A DNA stretch of 64,000 bases from Chthoniobacter flavus (lineage in GTDB: Bacteria > Verrucomicrobiota > Verrucomicrobiia > Chthoniobacterales > Chthoniobacteraceae). The notes beneath the pieces were generated by a model. It was given only the letters and a program-made list of their open reading frames with translations. It was not told the origin of the DNA and searched no databases. The DNA is taken from contig CAMAUX010000009.1 of the NCBI GenBank assembly GCA_945861435.1, positions 62,001 through 126,000 on the forward strand, in the 5' to 3' direction. The first letter of the stretch is position 1, and the number at the start of each line of letters is the position of its first letter. The position numbers and the translations under genes were made by a program. Below are positions 25,160-34,367 of the stretch, piece by piece.

Positions 25160-26131
25160 TCAGCGCAATCCCACCGCTTTCCGTACCCGCTCCATCGTGC
25201 GCACCGCCTGCTCCCGCGCCTTCCCCGCACCCTCACGGAGAACCCGTTCCACCTCTCCCAATTCCCCGGCCAATTCCGCCCGGCGCCGCCGCATCGGCCC
25301 GAAATACTCCCACATCGCCTCAAAAAGCCTCTTCTTCAGGTCGCCGTATCCCACCCCACCCCTCCTAAAATCGGCCTCCATCCCCTGCACGGCCTCCTCC
25401 GGCGCAAAAAGCCGGTACAAGCCGACAATGGCCGAACCCTCAGGGTTCTTGGGCTCCTCCACAGGCGTCGAGTCCGTGACGATCCCCATGATCTTTTTTC
25501 GCAGAGCTTTTTCCTCCAGAAAAATCTCCACCGCGTTCTGGTAGCTCTTGCTCATCTTGCGCCCATCAAGACCGGGCACCGTCTGCACCGCCTCCTGGAT
25601 ACTCGCCTCCGGCACCACAAACACGGAACCGAACAGCCCGTTCATCTTCTGCGCCAAGTCCCGGGTCACCTCCACGTGCTGCTTCTGATCGCGCCCGACC
25701 GGCACCACGTTGCTGTCGTACAAGAGAATGTCCGCCGCCATCAGCACCGGATACGCAAACAGCCCATGCGACGGCACCTTCTCCTTCGCAAGATGATCCT
25801 TGTAAGCGTGGCAGTTCTCCAGCATCGGCATCGGCGTCACGCAGCTCAGGATCCAAGCCAGCTCCGTCACCTCCGGCACATCGCTCTGCCGGAAAAGCAC
25901 CGCCCGGCTCGGATCCAGCCCGCACGCGAGGAAATCCAGCGCGATCCCGAGACTGTGCTCTCTCAGCATCCGCGCATCGTGCACCGTCGTGAGCGCGTGA
26001 TAATCCGCGATGAAGTAGTACGCCTCACCCCGCTCCTGCCACTCAATCGCAGGCCGCATCATTCCAAAGTAATTGCCGATATGCGGCATGCCGGTCGGCT
26101 TGATGCCGGAGAGAATGCGGGGCGCAGCCAT
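25160..26131 (-). CDS. trpS: Tryptophanyl-tRNA synthetase
   Basis: A 323-residue class I aminoacyl-tRNA synthetase, normal length for bacterial TrpRS. The ATG at 26131 was chosen because it places the HIGN-class motif early (PTGMPHIGNYFGMM at about 12-25); the longer open frame to 26209 adds a low-complexity stretch. The second signature KMSKSYQNAVEIF is at about 194. GLFAYPVLMAADILLYD and VPVGRDQKQHVEVTRDLA are typical TrpRS substrate-binding segments. It charges tRNA-Trp. It lies downstream of the PHP/NadD-NadK pair on the same strand, but the 205-base spacer suggests its own promoter. Confidence 0.96.
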   Translation of the reverse strand: MAAPRILSGIKPTGMPHIGNYFGMMRPAIEWQERGEAYYFIADYHALTTVHDARMLREHSLGIALDFLACGLDPSRAVLFRQSDVPEVTELAWILSCVTPMPMLENCHAYKDHLAKEKVPSHGLFAYPVLMAADILLYDSNVVPVGRDQKQHVEVTRDLAQKMNGLFGSVFVVPEASIQEAVQTVPGLDGRKMSKSYQNAVEIFLEEKALRKKIMGIVTDSTPVEEPKNPEGSAIVGLYRLFAPEEAVQGMEADFRRGGVGYGDLKKRLFEAMWEYFGPMRRRRAELAGELGEVERVLREGAGKAREQAVRTMERVRKAVGLR

Positions 26132-26336
26132 AAGCGAAGGGGCGGCACCATTGGCTCCCGCAGCTGCACTGTCAAGCGCACGGCACCCTCCCTGCCGCGC
26201 GCATCTCAAATCAATTCAATAGGGACAGGCAAAGTGTCCTCCCTCAATCTCCGCCCCCGCCGCACTCCGGCTCTACAACACAGGCGCAATCCGCTTTTGA
26301 TCGCACCACCCAGCGCACCGCCCCTCCGTCAACAGC

Positions 26337-27185
26337 TCAACGCCGCGCAGCTTTGACCCTCAAGTTCGCCACCGTCTCCGGCGGAACCCGCAGACTTCCA
26401 GTGCCTGTCCCCAAGAAAATGTCCGGCTTAGGGGTCCCGTGAAAATCGCTGCCGCCCGTCGCCACAAGACCGTAGCGTTCTGCCAGCGCAAGATAGAAGG
26501 CAGACATCTCGGCGGTGTGTCGGCTGTACCATACCTCCATCCCACCAAGACCGGCAGCGCAGAGACCCCGGACAATCTCCTCCAAATGCGAGTCCGACGC
26601 CGGCTTCAACTGGTAGGGATGCGCAAGGACCGGCACTCCACCAGCAGCCTTAATCACCCGAATGGCCTCCGCCGGTTCAATCCGGGCTTGCGCCACATAG
26701 GCGGGACGCCCGCGATCGAGCCAGCGGGCGAAGGCGTCGTCGACGCTTTGTGCATATCCCTTGGCCACCATCACCTGCGCAATGTGCGGACGCCCGATAC
26801 TCGATCCCCGGCTGGCCGCGAGCACCTCCTCCATCGTCATCTCAAACCCCAATCCCCGAAGCGCTTCAACGATCCTCGGATTCCGCGTGTTCCTTCTCGC
26901 GCGCATCTCCTCCAGCGCGGAAAGAAGCTCCCCGTTCTCCGGATCAATCAGGTACCCAAGCAGATGCATCGTCCCGGGCGAATACTCCGCCGAAAACTCA
27001 ACTCCCGGGATGATCTCCACCAAACCCGTTGCCGCAGCCGCATCCCGGGCGGCAGCAAGTCCGTCGATAGTGTCGTGATCCGTAATCCCAAGAACCTTCA
27101 CGCCAGCAGCAGCCGCGAGCGCGACCAACTCTGCAGGGGACAGACTCCCATCAGACGCCGTGGTGTGCGAGTGCAGGTCGATCAT
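26337..27185 (-). CDS. PHP-domain phosphoesterase (YciV/RNase AM-like)
   Basis: A 282-residue metal-dependent phosphoesterase. The PHP metal ligands are present: HSHTTASDG at about 5, ITDHDT at about 34, GVEFSAEY at about 61, RPHIAQVM, VLAHPYQL at about 192 and GGSDFHG near 252. The length and motifs match the single-domain family of E. coli YciV (RNase AM), which removes phosphate from 3',5'-bisphosphonucleotides and trims 5' ends of RNA. It starts four bases after the NadD-NadK stop and is probably co-transcribed with it. Nucleoside bisphosphate removal would fit nucleotide metabolism, but the link is inference. Confidence 0.87.
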   Translation of the reverse strand: MIDLHSHTTASDGSLSPAELVALAAAAGVKVLGITDHDTIDGLAAARDAAAATGLVEIIPGVEFSAEYSPGTMHLLGYLIDPENGELLSALEEMRARRNTRNPRIVEALRGLGFEMTMEEVLAASRGSSIGRPHIAQVMVAKGYAQSVDDAFARWLDRGRPAYVAQARIEPAEAIRVIKAAGGVPVLAHPYQLKPASDSHLEEIVRGLCAAGLGGMEVWYSRHTAEMSAFYLALAERYGLVATGGSDFHGTPKPDIFLGTGTGSLRVPPETVANLRVKAARR

Positions 27186-27189
27186 CGCA

Positions 27190-28590
27190 TCAAAGCAAGG
27201 CGTTGCCCTGGGGGAACTGGATCGCCGAAATCTTCTCCGCCATATCCCGCTGGGCGGCGAAAACCATTTCTACCGTGGCAATACGGCTGTGCCGCGCATG
27301 CAGCGACACAGCAGGCCCCAGCGATCTCCCCCCCACATAGGCATTCAACGGGCGCTTCTCACCCCCAACCGAACGCAAAGTGACATCGGCTTCCGGAGAA
27401 AGAAGCGCGCTCTTCCATCCCGGTGGGCTCATCACGTTGGAGCCCGCAAGAATCCATCCCGGCGTGTCCGCTAAAAGCGGCGCAACCCCCATGGACCGGG
27501 CGTAAGCGGTCGAACCCGCAGCAGTGCAGACCAGCGCTCCATCCGCCACCAATTTTGGAATCCGCACCTGGCCGTTCACCTGCACCTCCAGCCATGCCGA
27601 CTGACTCGTGCTCCGCTCCACCCATGCATCGTTGAAAGCCAAATCCGTCTGGCGACTTCCATCGGGCGCCTCCGACTCAATGTAGAGCATCGGCATCAAC
27701 CGAATCACGAACTCCGTCTGCGGCATCGCTTCAGCAGGCACAACGTCTGGCTCGTTGAGAAGAAAGCCGAGGTGCCCCTGATTCACCCCGATGAATGGGA
27801 TCCGCTTGCGCCAGTGCTCATGGATCGCCCGCAGCATCGTCCCATCTCCACCCAAAACCAAAATACCCGCAGGGTTCTCGCGGTCCTCCCACTGCCGGTA
27901 AGTCGCTGCAAGAGCCATGGCCCGCGCGTTGCGCTCATCAGCAAAAATTAGAAGACGCGGATGCTCAAGGAACCAACGTGTCCTTTGCGCAGGAATGCGC
28001 CCCCGATAAAGGCCGTACCGTTCGATGTACGCACCCACCTCAGCCGTCACGAGCGGCGCGTACCCAAGACGCTTGAAGATCCTTTCTCGGATCTGCGAAC
28101 TCGCGCTGAACTCAAGCGGTGAAAGCCTGATCAACTGGTTCATCGGAGGAAGATCTGCAGCCTCAACCTCGTATCCCTCGCGGGCCATGATGCAAAACTT
28201 CAGCGTCCGCCACATCTCGCGCCCTCGCTCCCAATAAAGGTGGATGGGCGACTGCTCCTTTCCACCGCCCTTGCTTAGGTCGGAACCGATGACGTGCCAG
28301 AGCTCCCCCAAATGACCGTAACGCGACTCGAAAACATCGTTCGTCGTGAACGCGGCCGATTCGAGGTCAAACAAGTCCACCTCCACCTTCGGAATGCCGC
28401 GAAAGGTGATATCCGTCAGTGCCGCCCGATGCCATGGCTCCACATCGTTGGTCGTCGGCTTGTCAGGACGGGGCCCGCACGGGACCACGAGAATCTGATC
28501 AAAGTGCGGCACAAGCGCCTCGACCACCGTTCGGTGATGGATGCCCGGGGGGTTGAAGCTCCCTCCAAAAATCGCAATTCGTGGACGCAC
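27190..28590 (-). CDS. Fused nicotinate-nucleotide adenylyltransferase / NAD kinase
   Basis: A 466-residue protein combining two NAD enzymes. Residues 1-195 are NadD-like: GGSFNPPGIHHR at 9-20 is the nucleotidyltransferase HxGH region, WHVIGSDL is at 98, and FSASSQIRER at 161 matches the ISSTxIR block. Residues 205-466 are NadK-like: VLGGDGTMLRAI at 245, LAFNDAWVER at about 326 in place of the usual NE motif, and LVADGALVCTAAGSTAYARS at about 348. One chain would therefore make nicotinate adenine dinucleotide and phosphorylate NAD to NADP. No stop or frameshift separates the halves. It starts upstream of the PHP gene with a four-base gap. Confidence 0.88.
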   Translation of the reverse strand: MRPRIAIFGGSFNPPGIHHRTVVEALVPHFDQILVVPCGPRPDKPTTNDVEPWHRAALTDITFRGIPKVEVDLFDLESAAFTTNDVFESRYGHLGELWHVIGSDLSKGGGKEQSPIHLYWERGREMWRTLKFCIMAREGYEVEAADLPPMNQLIRLSPLEFSASSQIRERIFKRLGYAPLVTAEVGAYIERYGLYRGRIPAQRTRWFLEHPRLLIFADERNARAMALAATYRQWEDRENPAGILVLGGDGTMLRAIHEHWRKRIPFIGVNQGHLGFLLNEPDVVPAEAMPQTEFVIRLMPMLYIESEAPDGSRQTDLAFNDAWVERSTSQSAWLEVQVNGQVRIPKLVADGALVCTAAGSTAYARSMGVAPLLADTPGWILAGSNVMSPPGWKSALLSPEADVTLRSVGGEKRPLNAYVGGRSLGPAVSLHARHSRIATVEMVFAAQRDMAEKISAIQFPQGNALL

Positions 28591-28754
28591 TTTTTGTCCT
28601 TACACGGCCAATTAAACAACTGTCAATGCCATGGCCTGCCCAAACCTTTCCCATCCTCTCCCTTCTTGGAACGTCTGCAAATGGGGGAGCCGATGGGGGC
28701 GTTCCCCATGAATAGCGTTGCAAACCCCTCCATCGCTCCGGAGGCTCTTTGCAC

Positions 28755-29849
28755 ATGGCTCGCACCACCCTGAGCTACTCGGTCGCAGACCAGAGTTTCC
28801 GCCACGGCAAATCGCTCGGCGTCCCCCACCTCGCCCTCCAACTCGGCAACGCACTCGCACACTCCGGCCGCTTCGACTCCCTCACCTTCCTCGCGAACTC
28901 CGAGCTCGCAGACTCCCTGCCAGCCGGCATCCCCATGCGATCCTGCGACTGGGCGGCCGGCAGGCGCGCAAGCCGCATCCTCTGGGACCAATGGGGCTGC
29001 TACGAAACCGCACAGCGCACCCGCAACACATGGCTCCTTCTGCCAAAAGGCTTCGCGTCCTTCCTGCGCCGTCCGCCCATGCGCCTCGCCGCTTACGTCC
29101 ACGATGCCGTGCATTCCTTCTACGCCAGCAAACACCCGCGCGCCCTCCCGCGCCTTGAACTCCACTACTTCCAGCGCTCGCTCCGGGCAACGCTGCAAAC
29201 GGCGGACGTGGTGTTCACCAACACCGAATTCACCCGCTCCGAAGTGCTCCGGCTCGCACGCGAATGGGACATCCCCGCGCCGCGCACCCTTGTGGCCGGC
29301 ATCGGCTTCACACCGCCGCCGGATCCCGCGCCGCAGAAGGAGGACCAGCTCGTCGTGCTCGTAAGCCCCTACCCGCACAAACGCAGCACCCAAGCCCTCT
29401 CATGGATCGCCCGCTGGCAGCAGCAGTCCGGCTACACCGGCAGAGTGCATGTCGTAGGCAGCCTCCCGCCAGACGCCGCACCCCCCTCCGACGCCGGATG
29501 GCAGCTGCACACCCGCCTTTCCACACTCCAATTCCACCACCTCCTTCGCAGCTCCCGCGCCCTGTTTTATTTCTCGGAATACGAGGGCTTCGGCATGCCG
29601 CCGGTCGAGGCAGTGCTCGCGGGCGCATGCCCCGTCTTTTCAAGCACCAAAGCCACCTGCGAGGTGATGCAGGAATGTGGACGCAGCTTCTCCAACGACG
29701 ATTTCCAAGGCTTCTGCACCGCCACAGAATCCGCACTGCAAACGCCCGTCGCAGAACTCCGCACATGGGCGGACCAGCTCCTGCTCCGTCACAACTGGAC
29801 GCGCACCACTGCAACCGTCGCCGACGCCCTCGCCGCGGTTCCGCGCTGA
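28755..29849 (+). CDS. GT4-family glycosyltransferase
   Basis: A 364-residue protein starting from the ATG at 28755, ten bases after a GGAGG; a TTG two codons earlier is an alternative. The C-terminal half has a GT-B fold with the GT4 pattern: RALFYFSEYEGFGMPPVEAV at about 271 contains the EX7E region for donor phosphate binding. The N-terminal half has HDAVHSFYASKHP, typical of the acceptor domain. The Cys-poor, soluble sequence indicates a cytoplasmic enzyme acting on a lipid-linked or nucleotide-sugar acceptor. It is monocistronic and convergent with the gene at 29857. The sugar is unknown. Confidence 0.87.
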   Translation: MARTTLSYSVADQSFRHGKSLGVPHLALQLGNALAHSGRFDSLTFLANSELADSLPAGIPMRSCDWAAGRRASRILWDQWGCYETAQRTRNTWLLLPKGFASFLRRPPMRLAAYVHDAVHSFYASKHPRALPRLELHYFQRSLRATLQTADVVFTNTEFTRSEVLRLAREWDIPAPRTLVAGIGFTPPPDPAPQKEDQLVVLVSPYPHKRSTQALSWIARWQQQSGYTGRVHVVGSLPPDAAPPSDAGWQLHTRLSTLQFHHLLRSSRALFYFSEYEGFGMPPVEAVLAGACPVFSSTKATCEVMQECGRSFSNDDFQGFCTATESALQTPVAELRTWADQLLLRHNWTRTTATVADALAAVPR

Positions 29850-29856
29850 GCCGCTC

Positions 29857-30294
29857 CTACTCGAGCCTGTACGGCTCCCAAAAGTCCCGCCCCGCCACGC
29901 GCCCAAGCGCCGCGGCCGTTCCCACGGGTGTGCTCGGTGGACGGCCCACCGTGAACGTGAGGCGCGTGTAATCACCTCCCACGCCGTTGCGCCCGGTCGT
30001 CGCCAGGGTGCTCGTGGGCTTGAGATAACGCCGCACGGTCTCCCATGGCACCACGGTTCCCTTCGGTTCTCCGGACTCGAACGCGTACTTTTCCAAAGCC
30101 GCCTCAAGGAGCCGCATGTCGTCCATGATCCAGCTCGCCTGATGCGATTTCTTCGCACGCTGCACACGCGGCAGCACCACTCCCAGCAGCAGCACCGCCG
30201 CCGTCAGCGCCACCCATGTGTCCACCCGCATGCATGCCGCACGCAACCACTGCGCCATCACTCGTAACGGTCCTGCTCCTGATTGGGTCTCCAT
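29857..30294 (-). CDS. Pseudopilin-like single-pass membrane protein
   Basis: A 145-residue protein from the ATG at 30294. A single membrane helix lies at about 24-44 (TWVALTAAVLLLGVVLPRVQ). It is followed by KKSHQASWIMDDMRLLEAAL and EKYAFESGEPKGTVVPWETV. This pattern of a helix, a run of helical residues and then a conserved YLKPTS loop is common in Verrucomicrobiota pseudopilin-like proteins related to the GspG/type II secretion fold. A canonical prepilin peptidase site (G before FxxxE) is not visible, so it may not be a true pilin. It has no operon partners in the window. Confidence 0.6.
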   Translation of the reverse strand: METQSGAGPLRVMAQWLRAACMRVDTWVALTAAVLLLGVVLPRVQRAKKSHQASWIMDDMRLLEAALEKYAFESGEPKGTVVPWETVRRYLKPTSTLATTGRNGVGGDYTRLTFTVGRPPSTPVGTAAALGRVAGRDFWEPYRLE

Positions 30295-30438
30295 GCTTCT
30301 CCTTCGGTTTCGACGCCCCGCATTCTCCGGGACACGTGAAGTCTGACCGCTCCCATCCACACAACGCCATCGGGATGAAAGTGCCCGGACACCTCAGCGG
30401 CACAACTTCACCCAATCTCCCGCACTCGGAATCCGGCC

Positions 30439-33400
30439 TCAGCTGAAATAATCGACTCCGCCCTCAAACAGCGGCTGCAGCTTGTTTCCGGGGATGTTCA
30501 CCGCCACGTGCGCACCGCGCCGCTCCGTGTGCCCCATCTTCCCAAGAACCCGTCCGCACGGACTCGTGATCGATTCCACCGCCTCCACGGAACCGTTCGG
30601 ATTGAACCCGATCGCATTCGAGGGACGCCCGCCCGCATCGCAGTATTGGAACGCCACCTGCCCGTTGCGCACCAACTCCGTCATCACCTCCGGCGACGCA
30701 ACGAAACGCCCCTCGCCATGCGAAAGCGGAATCGTGTGCACCTCTCCCACCTCCATCCGCGAAAGCCATGGCGAGAGAACGGATACCACACGCGTGTGCG
30801 CGTACCGCGACAAATGCCGCCCGATGGTGTTGTGAAAGAGCGTCGGCGCCGCAGCGTCCACGTCCCGGATCTCGCCAAAGGGCACCAACCCCAGCTTGAT
30901 CAACGCTTGGAACCCGTTGCAGATCCCAAGCGCAAGCCCGTCCCGCTGCCGCAGCAACTCCATCGTCGCATCCCGCACCACCGGCGCCTTGAACACCGCC
31001 GCGATGAACTTCCCGGAACCGTCCGGCTCGTCCCCGGCTGAGAAACCGCCCGGAAGCATCAGGATCTGCGATCGACGGATCGCGGCCGCAAGCGCACCGA
31101 GCGATTCCGATAGCGCAGACGATCCGATATTCCGCAGCACAAGGATCTCCGGTTCCGCACCCGCCTCGCGGAATGCACGCGCCGTGTCGTACTCGCAGTT
31201 GCTCCCGGGAAACACCGGGATGATCACCCGCGGACGCCCCACCCGCGCCGATCCGCGCGCCGAGGAGCGCGTCCGGAACTCGATCACCGCCGGCTCCCCT
31301 GCAGGCTCGACGGCACGTGTCGGAAACACGGTCTCCAACACCCCCTCATGCGCAGCGAGGAGATCCGCGACGGACACCGCACCCCCGGTCCACGCGATCT
31401 GCGGCGCCACGGTCGTGCGACCCAGCACACGATGCGGCAGCGTCCCGAGATCCTGCGTGGAAGCCACTTCCAGAACCAACGATCCAGGACTCGTCACGAG
31501 GAAGTCCGCGTCAGGCGCTTCCTGAAGCGTGACGCCGATCTGGTTTCCAAAGCTCATCCGGGCCAGTGCATGGCCCACTCCGCCCTGACGAACAGCCGCC
31601 GCCGCGCGCACCTTCCCGGCGCGCATGAGCGCGTGCACCGCCACCCACCTTTCGCGGGCCACAGTCATGTCTGGCAGCAACGCATCCGTCCGCGGAACCT
31701 CGATGAGCACCACCTCCGAACCCGCCGCCTTGAACTCGGCGGAGACCACCTGCGACGCCTTCCCGGGCACAATCGCGAAGGACACCAGTGTCGGCGGCAC
31801 ATCCAGATCCTTGAACGATCCCGACATGCTGTCCTTCCCACCAATCGCCGCCGTGCCGAAGGCCATCTGCGCTTCAAAAGCCCCCAGCAACGCCACCAGC
31901 GGCTTGCCCCAGCGCGCAGGATCGTTCCCGAGCTTCTCAAAATATTCCTGCAGCGTGAGACGCGCCCGCGCCGGATCGCCCCCCGCCGCCGTCAACCGCG
32001 CCAGCGATTCCACCACCGCGCACACCGCGCCGTGACCCGGCGACCACTGCGCCACCTCTGGATGAAATCCGTAGGCCATGATCGTGCAGACGTCCGTGGA
32101 TCCTGAAAGCACGGGGATCTTCGCCGCCATGGCCTCCTGCGGAGTCGTCTGCGTCGCCCCGCCGAACGGATGCAGAACCGTGCCCGCACCGATCGATGCA
32201 TCAAAGCGCTCCACCAGCCCGCGCTGGCCCGCCTGGGGAAGCGCAGACATCGCACGCAAAAACTCTGCGGCACCGGGCCGTCCGTCCGTCCGGAAGGGAT
32301 GATTCACGGGATCCGGCGCCGCGACCCGCGCGGAGGCCTCCTGCGTGACGCCGTTCGTATCAAGAAAAGCGCGGGACACATCCACCACGCGCTGGCCCTG
32401 CCATTCCATCACGAGTCGGCCGGTGTCCGTCACATCGGCCACGAGCACCGCCTCCAGATTCTCCCGAGCCGACGCTGCGAGAAAGGCCGCCACGTCCTTC
32501 GGATCTAGCACCACCGCCATGCGCTCCTGCGATTCCGAAAGCGCGATCTCCGTGCCGTCGAGCCCGTCGTACTTCAGTGGAACGCGATCCAGATGGATGT
32601 GAAGCGAGGGCGCGAGTTCGCCGATCGCCACCGACACGCCACCGGCTCCGAAGTCGTTGCAGCGCTTGATGAGCGCGCTCACCGCCTCATCGCGGAACAG
32701 GCGCTGCAGCTTGCGTTCCGTGGGCGCATCGCCTTTCTGAACCTCCGCCGAATTCTGCAGCGCAGTCTCCGTGTGCTCCTTGGAAGAACCCGTCGCGCCA
32801 CCCACGCCATCGCGCCCAGTGCGTCCGCCGACGAGCACGATCACATCGCCCGGCACTGGTGCCTCGCGGCGCACGCATCGACGCGGCCCCGCGGCCACCA
32901 CAGCGCCGATCTCCATCCGCTTGGCGACATAGCCGGGATGGTAATGCTCCGACACCAGACCCGTCGCGAGTCCGATCTGGTTGCCGTACGAAGAGTACCC
33001 GGCCGCCGCGCCTGTGGTGATCTTGCGCTGGGGCAGCTTGCCCGGAAGAGTCTTCTCGTAGGGAGTCAGCGGATCCGCCGCGCCCGTCACCCGCATGGCC
33101 TGGTACACGTACGAACGTCCGGAGAGCGGATCCCGGATCGCGCCACCGAGACAGGTGGCCGCGCCGCCGAAGGGCTCGATCTCGGTGGGATGGTTGTGCG
33201 TCTCGTTCTTGAACATCACCAGCCACTCCTCCGTGCGGCCGTCGATCTCCACCGGCACAACGATGGACGCCGCATTGACCTCCTCAGACTCCTCAAGGTC
33301 GTCCAGCGCCCCGGTGCGCTTCAACTCACGCCCCGCGAGGGTCGCGACATCCATGAGGCACACCGGTTTCCCTCCGCGCCCCAACCCAAGGCGCACCTGC

Positions 33401-34164
33401 TGATAATGCTCCCATCCCCTGCGGAACGGCTCCAGCAAAGGCGAGGGCTCGAACTCCACCGCCTTCAACTCCGCAAGGAACGTGGTGTGCCGGCAGTGAT
33501 CCGACCAATAGGTGTCCAGCACCTTGATCTCCGTCAGCGTCGGCACCCGTCCAGCATCGTTCCGGAAATGCGTCTGGCAAAACGCGAGGTCCGCCTCCGA
33601 CATCGCCAGCCCCAGCTCCCGACGCAGCGCCGCCAGACCCGCGGAATCCTTTTCCAAAAAACCCTCCAGAACCGGCACGGCAGCGGGCGCGGGCGCGGTG
33701 CGCCTCAACGATGCAGGCCGCTCCAACGAAGCCTCCCGGGAATCGACCGGATTGATGAGGTACGTCTTGATGCGTGCGAGATCCGCAGCGCTGAGCCCAC
33801 CCGAGACCACATACACGCGCGCCGCAGCCACCACCGGCCTCTCACCGCCGCCCACAATCTGGAGGCACTGCGCCGCAGAATCGGCCCGCTGATCGAACTG
33901 ACCCGGCAGATATTCCACCGCGAAAACGCTCTCGCCAGCCGCCACAGGGAAGCTCTCCGCATGGACATCGTCCACGGGCGGCTCAGCGAACACCGTGCCC
34001 ACAGCCCGCTCCAGTGCAGCGTCCTCGAGCCCCTCGACATCGTACCGCTGCAGGATCCGCAGACCCTCGATCGCGGGCAGGTGGAGCGAATCACGCAGGT
34101 CACGCAACAGGTGCCCGGCTTCGGATCGGAACGCAGGCTTCTTCTCGACAAAAAGGCGCTTCAT
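30439..34164 (-). CDS. purL: Phosphoribosylformylglycinamidine synthase (single-chain PurL)
   Basis: A 1241-residue single-chain FGAM synthase, the large type found in gamma-proteobacteria and eukaryotes. The ATG at 34164 (MKRLFVEKK) was chosen over a low-complexity extension to 34236. Motifs in order: YWSDHCRHTTFLAEL at about 228, FKNETHNHPTEIEPFGGAAT at about 320, GGRTGRDGVGGATGSS in the ATP site, a second AIRS-like half, and a C-terminal glutamine amidotransferase domain with nucleophile GICNGFQ at about 1088 preceded by LMLPGGFSAGDE. It catalyses the fourth step of purine synthesis using glutamine. Separate PurQ and PurS are not needed with this form. Confidence 0.96.
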   Translation of the reverse strand: MKRLFVEKKPAFRSEAGHLLRDLRDSLHLPAIEGLRILQRYDVEGLEDAALERAVGTVFAEPPVDDVHAESFPVAAGESVFAVEYLPGQFDQRADSAAQCLQIVGGGERPVVAAARVYVVSGGLSAADLARIKTYLINPVDSREASLERPASLRRTAPAPAAVPVLEGFLEKDSAGLAALRRELGLAMSEADLAFCQTHFRNDAGRVPTLTEIKVLDTYWSDHCRHTTFLAELKAVEFEPSPLLEPFRRGWEHYQQVRLGLGRGGKPVCLMDVATLAGRELKRTGALDDLEESEEVNAASIVVPVEIDGRTEEWLVMFKNETHNHPTEIEPFGGAATCLGGAIRDPLSGRSYVYQAMRVTGAADPLTPYEKTLPGKLPQRKITTGAAAGYSSYGNQIGLATGLVSEHYHPGYVAKRMEIGAVVAAGPRRCVRREAPVPGDVIVLVGGRTGRDGVGGATGSSKEHTETALQNSAEVQKGDAPTERKLQRLFRDEAVSALIKRCNDFGAGGVSVAIGELAPSLHIHLDRVPLKYDGLDGTEIALSESQERMAVVLDPKDVAAFLAASARENLEAVLVADVTDTGRLVMEWQGQRVVDVSRAFLDTNGVTQEASARVAAPDPVNHPFRTDGRPGAAEFLRAMSALPQAGQRGLVERFDASIGAGTVLHPFGGATQTTPQEAMAAKIPVLSGSTDVCTIMAYGFHPEVAQWSPGHGAVCAVVESLARLTAAGGDPARARLTLQEYFEKLGNDPARWGKPLVALLGAFEAQMAFGTAAIGGKDSMSGSFKDLDVPPTLVSFAIVPGKASQVVSAEFKAAGSEVVLIEVPRTDALLPDMTVARERWVAVHALMRAGKVRAAAAVRQGGVGHALARMSFGNQIGVTLQEAPDADFLVTSPGSLVLEVASTQDLGTLPHRVLGRTTVAPQIAWTGGAVSVADLLAAHEGVLETVFPTRAVEPAGEPAVIEFRTRSSARGSARVGRPRVIIPVFPGSNCEYDTARAFREAGAEPEILVLRNIGSSALSESLGALAAAIRRSQILMLPGGFSAGDEPDGSGKFIAAVFKAPVVRDATMELLRQRDGLALGICNGFQALIKLGLVPFGEIRDVDAAAPTLFHNTIGRHLSRYAHTRVVSVLSPWLSRMEVGEVHTIPLSHGEGRFVASPEVMTELVRNGQVAFQYCDAGGRPSNAIGFNPNGSVEAVESITSPCGRVLGKMGHTERRGAHVAVNIPGNKLQPLFEGGVDYFS

Positions 34165-34367
34165 GGAAAACCCCCACCTTGTTCCGCGGCTCCGGCGAGG
34201 GCAAGGAGATGCTGCCCCAGACCACAGCCTCCACACCGCCGCGTGGACATCGCTCGTCCGTTCCAGAACCGCCGCCTTCCTCCGCCCGGCACTCCTCCGT
34301 CTCCACTGGTCCGTTGACTGACCATCGGGACGCGATAGGAATACCGATCACCCCCTCCCCACCCCGC

